DNA of 64,000 nucleotides from Bacteroidales bacterium UBA1745. Lineage in GTDB: Bacteria; Bacteroidota; Bacteroidia; Bacteroidales; UBA932. The position numbers and the translations under genes were made by a program. Positions within the stretch are counted from its first letter, which is position 1. Each line of letters begins with the position of its first letter. This document shows positions 26,501-35,656 of the stretch, in pieces. The DNA is taken from NCBI GenBank assembly GCA_002314885.1, contig DCHT01000028.1, forward strand, positions 62,001 through 126,000, written 5' to 3'. The notes beneath the pieces were generated by a model that saw only the letters and a list, made by a program, of their open reading frames with translations, ran no database searches and had not been told where the DNA came from.

Positions 26501-26750
26501 GGATGGTTCATTCCTCCGTCTCCAGAGCGCTACCATCGGATACACCATCCCAGAGAAACTCACTGAGAAGGCTCACATCCGCAAGGTCCGCTTCTATGTG
26601 ACCGGTACCAACCTCTTCTGCCTCACCAAGTACAGCGGCTATGACCCTGAGGTCGACACCCGTCGCTCTACTCCTCTTACCCCTGGCGTTGACTACTCCG
26701 CATATCCAAAGAGCCGCGGCGTTGTCTTCGGATTCAATCTCACCTTCTAA
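23541..26750 (+). CDS. SusC-type TonB-dependent outer-membrane transporter
   Basis: Imports oligogalacturonides across the outer membrane with its SusD partner. The 1069-residue protein has a signal peptide (ALAVQAQ), a carboxypeptidase-D-like N-terminal domain (TVTGIVKDSSGEPVMGAFV), a TonB-box region (LEETVVVGYAVVKRRD), the plug domain, and a long beta barrel ending in GVVFGFNLTF with a terminal aromatic residue. A 48-base A/T-rich gap containing two ATTAACTA copies precedes it; I see no TAnnTTTG promoter there. Confidence 0.95.
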   Translation: MSTIAKKLALVVMGLCCALAVQAQTVTGIVKDSSGEPVMGAFVVEQGTTNGVSTGLDGDFSIKVSDASTAVLEISMIGLKTVTVDVAGRASVEVVMEDDSNMLEETVVVGYAVVKRRDLLGSVSSVNSDKLTEQPVANVSQALTGKMAGVSVVTTEGDPDADIKIRVRGGGSITQDNSPLYIVDGFPVESISDISSSEIASIDVLKDAFSTAIYGSRGANGVIIVTTKSAEKGHKVSVKLNAFAGFKKMANAGAIQAMDSENYVKFQYELAQIRDNVSTSYEPYFGTFNDIDLYSGLQTNDWVGMVFGNTGSNFNTDFTISGSTDNVNWTLGYAHVTDNAIMTGSNYNRDNLSFKSNVKTSKTTSIDLNVRYSRTKVRGSGANSMNDTGTTSGNGRLKHAVCYAPIPISSNVASIDDEADYGDNAPPLQSVADNDSRRIRTTWTANAAFNWEIVKGLRLKIDGGLENYRQTDDRFYGLTTYYVGNNSPYPNTPSSLYKDATRNKYRNANTLNYDFSDVIKNEDHSLTVLVGEEMTFTKSNTVASMIDNFPTFYDADMAWNFLSSGTANYTQNIYAANDALLSFFGRVNYDFKHRYSIGATLRADGSSKFAKGNRWGFFPSAAASWTISREPWMSNTSTWLDQLKLRYSFGTAGNNNIPAGSINKEYSASTTPGVWLSSGSTYWMAGKVLNNPDLKWETTYTHNIGIDFSFLQNRISGSIEIYQNDTKDLLILFPIAGTGYDSQYRNIGSTRNRGAELSLSMPIIQKKDYSLSISGNIAYNRNKITSLGGLDAITGTSVQSYWASTEIGDDYSVQVNGRLGNMYGYKCAGRYEVDDFDYVGGKWVLKEGVPDDSKIIGASYLMPGALKLEADEDGVIRKHVIGNASPDFQGGFALNAYVKGIDLSANFTYMIGNDVYNANKIEFTSSRKYNNHRNLMNTMDVDKRWTNIDWTTGELVTDPETLKAMNANTTMWSPCIGNAVFSDWAVEDGSFLRLQSATIGYTIPEKLTEKAHIRKVRFYVTGTNLFCLTKYSGYDPEVDTRRSTPLTPGVDYSAYPKSRGVVFGFNLTF

Positions 26751-26762
26751 TTTGCAGGCAAG

Positions 26763-28595
26763 ATGAAAAAGACAGTATTATATATAATAGGAGCAGTTGC
26801 AGCAATCTCAATGCTCTCATCCTGCGAAAACGGTATCCTCGACCAGGAGTCTCCGTCAACCTTTGACGCCGCTACCGTATATTCCAACTACGCCCTTGCA
26901 GAAGGCACCGTCTTCGGCATCACCGAGGCTTTCGCCGAAGTGAACTCATATCGTGGACGTTTCCTTCCTTGGTACGGATACAACACTGACTGCGAGTGGT
27001 ACAATACCTTCTCCAAGACCTACGACAACAAGAACGAGATCACGGCTTACGGCATTACCACCAACAACGACCAGCTGAACCAGTCCAACGGTCCTTTCAA
27101 CCTTATGTACACTGCCATCGAGAGGGCTAACCTCGTGATCGAAGGCATCCGTAACTACGGCGACGTTAAGGGCGACGCGGATATGGCATATCTCCTCGGA
27201 GAGGCTCTCACCCTCAGGGCTATGGTTTACTATGACCTCATCAAGGCCTGGGGCGACGTTCCTGCCAGGTTCACTCCCGTACAGTCCGACAACCTCTATG
27301 TGGCAAAGAGCAGCCGCGACGTGATCTTCAACCAGATCCTCGCCGACCTCGACGAAGCCATCCCTTATCTCTACCTTCCTGGTGAGAGCGCCGCTACCCA
27401 GCAGACCGACCGCATCAACAAGCTTTTCGCTGAAGGTCTCTATGCACGTATCGCTCTCTGCGCATCAGGCTATGCCCTCCGTCCTGACGACGGTTGCGTA
27501 GGTACCGGTGACGCAGGCACTGTACGTCTGAGCAGCGACGAGAACCTCTCCAAGGAGGTCCTCTATCCTAAGGCTCTCGCTTACCTCAAGGACGTCATCA
27601 ACTCCGGCAAGGCCAGCCTCATCGCTGATTACGAGACTCTCTGGAGAAACTTCAACAGCTACGATCTCGCAGCCGGCAACGAGGTGCTCTACTGCATTCC
27701 TTTCGGCAACGGCCGCGGCAGGTGGAACTACACCTTCGCAATCAAGAACGAAGGCGCCACCATCAATGGCGTAGCCTTCAGCCAGGGCGGTGTTGCAGGT
27801 CCGCTTCCTACTATGTGGTTCAAGTATGAGGACAACGACGTTCGCCGCGACCTCACCTGCGTGAACTACTCCTGGGAGAAGACCGGTGCCATCACCCCTT
27901 CAGGCATCGCAAAGTGGTACTTCGGCAAATATCGTTTCGAGTGGATGGATGCAAATCCTTACGGCGGCGGAAATGACGACGGCATCAAGCCTATCGTTAT
28001 GCGCTACTCCGACGTGCTCCTTATGGCAGCCGAGATCGAGAACGAACTCAACGGCCCTTCAGCATTCGCAAAGCAGTGCCTCCTCGATGTACGTTCCCGC
28101 GCCTACAAGGGCAACGAAAGCGTTGCTGAGGCATACGTGAACGGCCTCGGCGGCAAGGATGCCTTCTTCAACGCAATCGTGGACGAGCGTGCTCTCGAGT
28201 TCTGCGGCGAGTTCCTCCGCAAGGGTGACCTCATCCGCTGGAACAAGCTCAGCAGCAACCTCAAGGCAGCCAAGGCCGACCTCTACGCCCTCCGCGACAA
28301 GACCGGCGACTATGCATACCTCACCGGTGACATCTACTACCGCCTCGGCGACGACGAGGAGTCCCTCGTAATCTGGGGCCTCGGCAAGACTGAGCAGACC
28401 GCTCCTGAAGGAGAATGGGAAGAAGTCAAGAACTACGTGAAGTATGACGACAAGAAGAAGTCCGACCTCTATGAGGCCAAGATCGAGAATCTCTACATCA
28501 ACGATCCTGACCAGTGGATGTTCTGGCCTATCTTCGACAACACTGTTTCCAACAGCCAGGGCCACATCGTCAACGATTATGCCTTTGCAAAGTAA
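26763..28595 (+). CDS. SusD/RagB-type glycan-binding lipoprotein
   Basis: Surface lid of the SusC transporter. The 610-residue lipoprotein (SMLSSC) carries the usual early segment LDQESPSTFDAATVYSN, the tetratricopeptide-like helices (ALTLRAMVYYDLIKAWGDVP), and the C-terminal RagB region (PIVMRYSDVLLMAAEIENEL, IVDERALEFCGEFLRKGDLIRW). It starts 12 bases after susC. Ligand specificity, probably galacturonan, is inferred from the operon. Confidence 0.94.
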   Translation: MKKTVLYIIGAVAAISMLSSCENGILDQESPSTFDAATVYSNYALAEGTVFGITEAFAEVNSYRGRFLPWYGYNTDCEWYNTFSKTYDNKNEITAYGITTNNDQLNQSNGPFNLMYTAIERANLVIEGIRNYGDVKGDADMAYLLGEALTLRAMVYYDLIKAWGDVPARFTPVQSDNLYVAKSSRDVIFNQILADLDEAIPYLYLPGESAATQQTDRINKLFAEGLYARIALCASGYALRPDDGCVGTGDAGTVRLSSDENLSKEVLYPKALAYLKDVINSGKASLIADYETLWRNFNSYDLAAGNEVLYCIPFGNGRGRWNYTFAIKNEGATINGVAFSQGGVAGPLPTMWFKYEDNDVRRDLTCVNYSWEKTGAITPSGIAKWYFGKYRFEWMDANPYGGGNDDGIKPIVMRYSDVLLMAAEIENELNGPSAFAKQCLLDVRSRAYKGNESVAEAYVNGLGGKDAFFNAIVDERALEFCGEFLRKGDLIRWNKLSSNLKAAKADLYALRDKTGDYAYLTGDIYYRLGDDEESLVIWGLGKTEQTAPEGEWEEVKNYVKYDDKKKSDLYEAKIENLYINDPDQWMFWPIFDNTVSNSQGHIVNDYAFAK

Positions 28596-28615
28596 ACTTC
28601 TGATACCACAGCAAT

Positions 28616-31600
28616 ATGAAATCATATAGAAAATTCTTGGCGCTTGCGGCTGCAGTCCTTTCACTCGGACTCGTTACCGGCTGCGGTGACACCTTCGAAG
28701 AGGTCACTGACCTCGTTCTCGGCAGGTGTCTCCAGCCTATGAACCTCAGCGCCAAAGTCAGCCAGGGTCAGAACGTGACCTTCAGCTGGGACGTCACCAA
28801 GGACGCAGAGCAGTATTTGCTCGAGGTCTACAATGACGAAGAAATGACCAAGCAGGTCTTCTCGGAGACCATCGAACCTAACGAGGTACCTGTCACCAAG
28901 TATCTCGACGTAGACCAGACCTTCTGGTTCCGCGTACAGGCCCACAACTCCACCAAGGACGATTCCAAGTGGGCAGTCTGTGCAAAGAGCGTGAAGACTT
29001 TCGCTGTAAAGCCTAACCTCTATATGGAACTTGCAGGCAGGACCGCTACCAGCATCACCCTCACCTGGACTGCTGACCCTGAGGTCGACAGGATCGAGTA
29101 CGGTGCACCTGGAGCTGAAACTCCAGCAGTCTACACCCTCACCAAGGAGGACATCGCAGCCGGCCAGGCTACAGTCCCAAGCCTCACCCCTTCCACCGAG
29201 TATGACCTCGTGCTCTACTTCTCAAGCGCAAACCGCGGCGAAGTAGTTGCCTGGACTATGCCGGATCCTAACGGCCTCACCGCCGTAAGCACCAGCGCAG
29301 CCCTCGAGCAGGCCATCAAGGACGGTGCGAACATCCTCGTCAAGATGGACGGTTCACCTTACACCGTCGGCACCGACAAGGGCGTTGACATCTCCAAGGG
29401 CGTGAAGATCTACGGCGAAGGCGCCGCTGACGGCACTATGCCTGTCATCTACGGTTCCCTCAGCGTCGTGGACGGCTTCGACGGCACTGACATCTACGCA
29501 GAAGGCATCGAATTCAATGGCAAGGACGCCACCTACGGCTTCCTCATCCAGCACAAGGAAGGCTCTGCTACGGACGGTGTCGCAATCAACAGCATCATCT
29601 TCCGCAACTGCGTCGTAACCGGTTACTCAAAGGGTATCATCTACGAATGGAGCCATCCGATGAAGATCGGTGAGCTCACTTTCGACAGCTGCGACATCCA
29701 CGCTGTGAACGTCGACGGTACTGTGGGCGGTGATGGTTTCGACCTCCGTCAGGCTACAGAGATCGGAAAGTTCAACATCGTGAACAACACCATCTACAAT
29801 GGTTTCCGTACTTTCCTCCGCATCGATGCAAACCCTGTCATCGGCGACGTGAAGTTCGAGAACAACACCCTTATGAACCTCAGCTTCGTGGACAACACGA
29901 ACAACGCAGGTCTCTTCGGTTTCCAGACCAAGCCGTCTTCCTTCTCAATGAAGAAGAACCTCTTCCTCAATATGGTCGAGAAGTCAGTGATGGCAAACTA
30001 CGCATCCAAGGTGGGTGACGACTACAAGTACCTCAACGGTGAGAAGCTCGGTGTAATGGCATCCGAGAACTACTTCTACAACATCGTCGACGGCTTCTTC
30101 ACCAACTTCACCCTCGCTCAGGCAGGTGGTGTGATGCTCGACACCGACCCTTGCTACAACGCAAAGGCAGGCAAGTTCAGCATACTCGCAAGCTCAGAGA
30201 TCTCCGGCAAGCAGATCGGTGCTTCCAAGTGGTGGAACGAGTATATCGAGCCTATCGAGGACCTCACTATGACGACCATCGAAGGCAACCACACCTGGGA
30301 TTTCAACAACGCTGCATACTTCAGCTCTGACTTCACCAAGTCAAAGGTACGCGACCTCCTCCTCGTGGGCGTGACCGACAACAAAGTCACCCTCGTTGAC
30401 GGCGTGCTCGGCTTCACCGCCGCCGCAACTACCAGCAAGAAGGGCGTTCCTACCGACGGTTACCTCGCATTCCAGGTCAACCAGCCTGGTTCAGTGATCA
30501 TCAAGCCTGTCGATGAGACCAACGCAAGCGGTCACTTCGTAGTAGGCGTAGGCCCTACCAGCGGCTCAAGCATCTCCATCAAGGGTGGTGCCGCAGCTAT
30601 GAGCGGCAGCGTCAAGGCTCAGAAGGTCATCATCAAGGACATCACCGAGGAAAGCCTCGTCTACATCTTCCCTACCAGCCCGCTCTCACTCGCACAGCTC
30701 GCCTGGACAACTGATGTAAACGACGTGAACACTGCCCTCCCTGCACCTGCACCTAAGGCAACTCCTGCAACCGTCACCGCAGGCACTCCTGAGGACGTAG
30801 TAATCAGCTGGGAGCCAGTTGAGAACGCAGGCTCATATTCAGTCGTATTCAACGGCAAGACCTATGCTTCCGACGACGTTGCAGAAGGCGAAAGCCCTCG
30901 CTACACCATCGGCAAGACCACCATCGGTATGCTTGACGCCGGTTCATACACCGTGAACGTATTTGCAAACCCTGCCAAGTCCGACATCTACAACACTATG
31001 TCCGCAGCAGGCGTCGCAGCCTTCGCAATCCAGCCTAAGGGCGGCAGCGAGGAAGGCGAGACCGCATTCACCGTCAAGAGCGTTGACGAACTCCTCGCAG
31101 CTCTCGCAGCCAAGAAGGAAAGCATCACTCTCCTCGAGTCCGGCTCACCTTACGTCCTCACCGACGAACTCTGCGCCAAGGCACTCACAGTGGACTACCC
31201 TGTCGTGATCGAAGGTGAGACCCCTGCAACCACAGTTGAGGGTACCTTCAAGCCTGTCGGCACCATCGACGGCGACGTTACCGTGAAGAACCTCACATTC
31301 GACGACACCAACCTCACCACAGGCTGCTTCATCACCCTCGCAGAGGATCTCGTGATGAACGACCTCACCGTTGAGAACGTGGCTCTCAAGGGCTACAGCA
31401 AGTCTGTCGTATATGGCAACTTCGCGACTACGAGCGTCAACAATATGACCTTCAGGAACATCAGCACCAGCAACTGGGGCACCGGTCAGGGCGTATTCGA
31501 CCTCCGCAAGGGCGTTGTCGGCAGTCTCAAGATCGTCGAGTCCACCATCGTAGGTGGCCGTGACCTCATCCGTCTCGACGCAACTGTAGAGTGCGGCAAC

Positions 31601-33841
31601 ATCATCATCGCCAACAACACCATCGACAAGAGCAACCTCGGCGTAAACAGCAATGCTGTCCTCTATGTAAGGAACACCAACGCACAGTACACCGTTGCGA
31701 ACAACCTCTTCCTCAACGAGGTACTCGAAGGCAAGAGCGTGGTATTCGTCAAGGCTACAGGCGTCGCAGTTCCACATATGGTCAACAACTTCTTCTACAA
31801 CGTTGACGAGACCAACTTCTTCAACGCTGCTATGACCAAGGAGATGGCCACCGACAACAACGGCGTCGTTCTGGGCACTGATCCTGTCAAGGATGCCGCA
31901 AACGGTGACTACACCCTCGTGAACGCTCTCGCAATGAGCAACCGCGTAGGTGCAAGCAAGTGGAACCCATCCCGCGACCAGGGCTGCAGCGACTGCTTCG
32001 TAGTCAAGGACACAATGGAGTTCAACGCTGCCCTCTCAGCAGGCAAGACCGACCTCAAGCTCGAGGCTGGTGAGTATGCATTCAGCAAGAAGATCTCCGT
32101 AGTGAAGAACCTCCGTCTCACCGGTAACGGCGAGGTTGTCCTCAAGGGTTATGTGGACATCGCAGGTGAAGATCTCGGAAACCTCTACTTCGACAACATC
32201 CACTTCACATTCGACGGTTCAAACGGCTGCGTATTCAACGTATCCGCTGCCTCAACTGCAGGTACCATCACCGTGAAGAACTGCGTATTCGACGGCTACT
32301 CAAAGAGCGTATTCTATGACAATGCAGGCCTCACCGCAGGCAGCGTCGTGATGTCCAACAACAAGGTCATCAACCACGGCACCGGCCAGGGCGTATTCGA
32401 CCTCCGCAAGTCATCAATCGAGAATATGGTCATCGAGCAGTCCACCATCGTGGGCGGCCGCGACCTCGTACGTGCCGATGCCAACACCATCAAGGGTGCA
32501 TTCACCTTCCGCAACAATACTGTGGACGGCAGCAACCTCGGCGTGAACGGCAACGGCATCATCTACGTCCGCGCAACTCCTACCGACTTCCAGTTCAACA
32601 ACAACCTCTTCATCAATGAGGCTGCTGATGGCAAGACGGTAAGGCTCTCCAAGGTTCAGTCCGAGTCCGCTCCTATCACCGTTCCTAACGTGGCACGCAA
32701 CAACTTCTTCTACAACATCGACACCACCAACTTCTTCGCCTGCGCGATGAACAAGGAGATCGTCGCTGGAGTAGAGGTAAGCAACTGCCCTGTCAAGGAC
32801 GCTGCAAACGGCGACTACACCCTCGTGGACGCACTTGCAATGTCCAGCAACGTGGGACCTCTCTGCTGGAACCCACGTGCAGGCCGCGTAACCACCGACT
32901 TCACCGTAACCAACACTGAGGAACTCCTCAATGCCATCGCAGTCGGCAAGAGCGCCATCACCCTCAACGGCGGAAGCTACAACTTCAGGGAAGTCACTGA
33001 CAACCCATCCGTAGCCTCAGGCATACTCACCCTCACCGCTCCTCTCACCCTCAAGGGTGTGAACAAGCTCGGCAAGAAGCCAGTCATCGTGGGTGGCCTC
33101 AAGCTCGGAGAAGGTGCAGGTGACCTCACCGCCCAGAACATCAAGTTCTCCGGTGACAGCCTCGCAGTAGGAATCGTTCTCGAAATGGGCACCAATGTAT
33201 CCAAAGCGAACATCGTCCTCAGGGGCTGCGACTTCGTCGAGTTCGCCAAGAGCGTGTTCTACCACAGCACCACTTTTGCTGACGCCAGCGTCAACCTCTT
33301 CTCCGTAAGCGGCTGTACAGTTTCCGGCTTCGGTCAGGGCCAGGGCGTATTCGACATCCGCAAGGGTGCCTACACCACCGTCCTCGTGGAGAACTCCACC
33401 ATCTACAACGGTGGCCGTGACTTCATCCGCGCTGACGCAGGCATCGTGACCGGTTCCATCGCCATCAGGAACAACACCTTCGCCCACACTGGCGTCGGTG
33501 CCGGCAACGGTCTCTTCTGGGTACGTTCAACTCCTGGCAGCTATGTGATCGCAAACAACCTCTTCCTCAATGAGGTTGACACCCCTGCAGACGAGACTGC
33601 GACCGCAGCTAAGACCCTTATGGCAAAGGGCGGTGCAACCAAGGCACAGCTCAGCAACAACTACTTCTTCAACTGTGACGCAACCAACTTCTTCACCGGT
33701 ACTTACACCCAGGAAGAAGCCACTGCAAACGGTGGAGCAGTTCTCGAGGCTGACCCTTGCAAGGCATCCGCTTCCTACACCCTCAACGTAACCAACGCTA
33801 CGATCAGGGAAAACAAGGTCGGCGACCCTCGCTGGAGATAG
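28616..33841 (+). CDS. Giant surface lipoprotein with four DUF4957/DUF5123-like modules
   Basis: A 1741-residue lipoprotein (lipobox Cys23) in the position where SusE/SusF-like surface glycan-binding proteins sit. In order: two Fn3-like domains (about 38-222), module 1 (about 225-545), a beta-rich insert (about 550-700), a third Fn3-like domain (about 705-805), and modules 2, 3 and 4 (about 812-1120, 1123-1423, 1425-1741). Each module reads like a parallel beta-helix: short repeated strands with NN turns, a GQGVFDLRK-type signature (about 955, 1257, 1574; degenerate GGDGFDLRQ about 371) and GGRDLIRLDA-type signature, and an ending near ASKW or LCWNP. Most relatives I know carry one module. 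Binding pectin is the likely role; catalysis cannot be excluded since pectinases share this fold. A strong terminator follows. Confidence 0.85.
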   Translation: MKSYRKFLALAAAVLSLGLVTGCGDTFEEVTDLVLGRCLQPMNLSAKVSQGQNVTFSWDVTKDAEQYLLEVYNDEEMTKQVFSETIEPNEVPVTKYLDVDQTFWFRVQAHNSTKDDSKWAVCAKSVKTFAVKPNLYMELAGRTATSITLTWTADPEVDRIEYGAPGAETPAVYTLTKEDIAAGQATVPSLTPSTEYDLVLYFSSANRGEVVAWTMPDPNGLTAVSTSAALEQAIKDGANILVKMDGSPYTVGTDKGVDISKGVKIYGEGAADGTMPVIYGSLSVVDGFDGTDIYAEGIEFNGKDATYGFLIQHKEGSATDGVAINSIIFRNCVVTGYSKGIIYEWSHPMKIGELTFDSCDIHAVNVDGTVGGDGFDLRQATEIGKFNIVNNTIYNGFRTFLRIDANPVIGDVKFENNTLMNLSFVDNTNNAGLFGFQTKPSSFSMKKNLFLNMVEKSVMANYASKVGDDYKYLNGEKLGVMASENYFYNIVDGFFTNFTLAQAGGVMLDTDPCYNAKAGKFSILASSEISGKQIGASKWWNEYIEPIEDLTMTTIEGNHTWDFNNAAYFSSDFTKSKVRDLLLVGVTDNKVTLVDGVLGFTAAATTSKKGVPTDGYLAFQVNQPGSVIIKPVDETNASGHFVVGVGPTSGSSISIKGGAAAMSGSVKAQKVIIKDITEESLVYIFPTSPLSLAQLAWTTDVNDVNTALPAPAPKATPATVTAGTPEDVVISWEPVENAGSYSVVFNGKTYASDDVAEGESPRYTIGKTTIGMLDAGSYTVNVFANPAKSDIYNTMSAAGVAAFAIQPKGGSEEGETAFTVKSVDELLAALAAKKESITLLESGSPYVLTDELCAKALTVDYPVVIEGETPATTVEGTFKPVGTIDGDVTVKNLTFDDTNLTTGCFITLAEDLVMNDLTVENVALKGYSKSVVYGNFATTSVNNMTFRNISTSNWGTGQGVFDLRKGVVGSLKIVESTIVGGRDLIRLDATVECGNIIIANNTIDKSNLGVNSNAVLYVRNTNAQYTVANNLFLNEVLEGKSVVFVKATGVAVPHMVNNFFYNVDETNFFNAAMTKEMATDNNGVVLGTDPVKDAANGDYTLVNALAMSNRVGASKWNPSRDQGCSDCFVVKDTMEFNAALSAGKTDLKLEAGEYAFSKKISVVKNLRLTGNGEVVLKGYVDIAGEDLGNLYFDNIHFTFDGSNGCVFNVSAASTAGTITVKNCVFDGYSKSVFYDNAGLTAGSVVMSNNKVINHGTGQGVFDLRKSSIENMVIEQSTIVGGRDLVRADANTIKGAFTFRNNTVDGSNLGVNGNGIIYVRATPTDFQFNNNLFINEAADGKTVRLSKVQSESAPITVPNVARNNFFYNIDTTNFFACAMNKEIVAGVEVSNCPVKDAANGDYTLVDALAMSSNVGPLCWNPRAGRVTTDFTVTNTEELLNAIAVGKSAITLNGGSYNFREVTDNPSVASGILTLTAPLTLKGVNKLGKKPVIVGGLKLGEGAGDLTAQNIKFSGDSLAVGIVLEMGTNVSKANIVLRGCDFVEFAKSVFYHSTTFADASVNLFSVSGCTVSGFGQGQGVFDIRKGAYTTVLVENSTIYNGGRDFIRADAGIVTGSIAIRNNTFAHTGVGAGNGLFWVRSTPGSYVIANNLFLNEVDTPADETATAAKTLMAKGGATKAQLSNNYFFNCDATNFFTGTYTQEEATANGGAVLEADPCKASASYTLNVTNATIRENKVGDPRWR

Positions 33842-33862
33842 TCAACTATCCGCATATTTCAA

Positions 33863-33888
33863 GGGAGCCGGCCAACGGCTCCCTTTTT
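33863..33888 (+). terminator. Rho-independent terminator of the pectin operon
   Basis: GGGAGCCG (33863-33870), loop GCCAA, CGGCTCCC (33876-33883), then TTTTT. Two A/T pairs can extend the stem. It lies 22 bases after the giant lipoprotein gene. Confidence 0.9.
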
Positions 33889-33955
33889 AATGACAATTGC
33901 ACAATATTGTTAAATTTTTGGATGAATTTTATACGCTCATAGACCATAGTTTGAG

Positions 33956-33963
33956 TATATTTG
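33956..33963 (+). promoter_or_regulatory. Predicted -7 element of the kduD-kduI operon
   Basis: TATATTTG fits TAnnTTTG, 36 bases before the kduD ATG. The LacI-type palindrome found at the other pathway promoters is absent here. Confidence 0.5.
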
Positions 33964-33999
33964 CAGTATAGAAAAACCAAAAAAACACATTATATAATT

Positions 34000-34803
34000 A
34001 TGAACAATCCTTTCTCACTCGAAGGTAAGAACGCCTGGATCACAGGTGCTTCCTACGGCATCGGCTTCAACATCGCCAAGGCATTCGTGGCAGCCGGCGC
34101 AAAGACCATCATCTTCAATGACATCAACGAGGCCGCTCTCGAAAGAGGTCTCGCCAACTACAAGGAAGCAGGTATCGAGAACGTCAAGGGCTATGTCTGC
34201 GACGTAACCAAGGAAGACGACGTGAAGGCCCTCGTGGAGAAGATCCACGCAGAGGTAGGCCAGATCGACATCCTCGTGAACAACGCCGGCATCATCAAGC
34301 GCATCCCTATGCACGAGATGAAGCGCAGCGAGTTCCAGCAGGTAATCGACGTGGACCTCGTGGCTCCTTTCATCGTGTCTTCAGCAGTGCTTCCTGAAAT
34401 GATGGAGCGCCGCGAGGGCAAGATCATCAACATCTGCTCAATGATGTCCGAACTCGGACGTGAGACCGTTTCCGCATACGCAGCAGCCAAGGGTGGCCTC
34501 AAGATGCTCACCCGCAACATCTGCTCAGAGTACGGCGAGTACAACATCCAGTGCAACGGCATCGGACCTGGCTACATCGCAACTCCTCAGACCGCACCTC
34601 TCCGCGAGATCCAGCCTGACGGAAGCCGTCATCCTTTCGACTCATTCATCTGCGCAAAAACCCCAGCCGGCCGCTGGCTCGAGCCAGAAGAGCTCGGTGG
34701 ACCTGCAGTCTTCCTCGCTTCACACGCATCTGACGCAGTGAACGGCCACGTCCTCTATGTGGACGGCGGTATCCTCGCATATATCGGAAAACAGCCTAAG
34801 TAA
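34000..34803 (+). CDS. kduD: SDR dehydrogenase, probable 2-dehydro-3-deoxy-D-gluconate 5-dehydrogenase
   Basis: Reduces 2,5-diketo-3-deoxygluconate to 2-keto-3-deoxygluconate (KDG) with NAD(P)H in the cytoplasm. The 267-residue classical SDR has the cofactor loop GASYGIGFNIAKAF, NNAGI, catalytic Ser in NICSMMSELG and YAAAKGG with Tyr and Lys. Close relatives are often named gluconate 5-dehydrogenase; the neighbouring kduI points to the KduD role. An upstream in-frame ATG at 33961 overlaps the promoter element, so 34000 is preferred. Confidence 0.85.
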   Translation: MNNPFSLEGKNAWITGASYGIGFNIAKAFVAAGAKTIIFNDINEAALERGLANYKEAGIENVKGYVCDVTKEDDVKALVEKIHAEVGQIDILVNNAGIIKRIPMHEMKRSEFQQVIDVDLVAPFIVSSAVLPEMMERREGKIINICSMMSELGRETVSAYAAAKGGLKMLTRNICSEYGEYNIQCNGIGPGYIATPQTAPLREIQPDGSRHPFDSFICAKTPAGRWLEPEELGGPAVFLASHASDAVNGHVLYVDGGILAYIGKQPK

Positions 34804-34812
34804 TTCAAGGAT

Positions 34813-35655
34813 ATGAAACTCAACTGCGAAGTTCGCCAGGCGTCCAGCAACGTCGACGCAAAGCACTACGACACCGCCCGCATCCGCCAGGAATATCTCG
34901 TTACCAACCTTATGGTAGCCGACGAGATCAATATGGTATATTCAATGTTCGACCGCATCATCGCAGGCGGCGCCGTTCCAGTGAAGGAAGAACTCCTTCT
35001 CAGCGCACCTGAGATCCTGCGTGCAGACTACTTCACCCAGCGCCGCGAAATCGGCATCATCAACGTCGGCGGCACCGGCATCGTGAAGGTAGGCGACGAG
35101 GAATACACCATTCCTAACAAGGAGGCCATCTATGTAGGCCGCGGCAACCGCCACATCAGCTTCAGGAGCGTGGATCCTGAGCAGCCAGCACACTTCTACT
35201 TCAACTCCGCCACCGCACACCGCGAGACCGGAATCAAGCAGGTGAGCAAGAAGGACGCAGTCGTTATGCACTGCGGCTGCCTCGAGGAAGCCAACGAGCG
35301 CACCATCAACCGCCTTCTCGTGAAGGAGGTAGTGCCTTGCTGCCAGCTCCAGATGGGTATGACCGAACTTGCACCGGGCAGCACCTGGAACACTATGCCG
35401 GCACACACCCACGACCGCCGTATGGAGGTTTACTTCTACTTCGACGTAGCCGAGGGCGCTGCAGTCTGCCACTTTATGGGCGAGCCTCAGGAGACCCGTC
35501 ACATCTGGATGCAGAACGAGCAGGCAGTCATCTCTCCGCAGTGGAGCATCCACTCCGCCTGCGCCACCCGCAACTACACCTTCATCTGGGGAATGTGCGG
35601 CGAGAACGACGACTACGGCGATATGGACTGGTGCGCAACCACTGACCTGAGATAA
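34813..35655 (+). CDS. kduI: 5-keto-4-deoxyuronate isomerase
   Basis: Isomerises the linear form of the unsaturated galacturonate released by GH105/PL1 products to 2,5-diketo-3-deoxygluconate. The 280-residue cupin shows the family N terminus (VRQASSNVDAKHYDTARIR), EYLVTNL and the metal site in MPAHTHDRRMEVYFYFD. Normal length. It lies nine bases after kduD and one base before the DUF4861 gene. Confidence 0.95.
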   Translation: MKLNCEVRQASSNVDAKHYDTARIRQEYLVTNLMVADEINMVYSMFDRIIAGGAVPVKEELLLSAPEILRADYFTQRREIGIINVGGTGIVKVGDEEYTIPNKEAIYVGRGNRHISFRSVDPEQPAHFYFNSATAHRETGIKQVSKKDAVVMHCGCLEEANERTINRLLVKEVVPCCQLQMGMTELAPGSTWNTMPAHTHDRRMEVYFYFDVAEGAAVCHFMGEPQETRHIWMQNEQAVISPQWSIHSACATRNYTFIWGMCGENDDYGDMDWCATTDLR

Positions 35656-35656
35656 T

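Noticed and set aside
28616..33841. Possible assembly duplication or frameshift within the 1741-residue gene
   Set aside because: The frame is open throughout, and the repeated modules differ at most positions, so they are diverged copies and not an assembly artefact.
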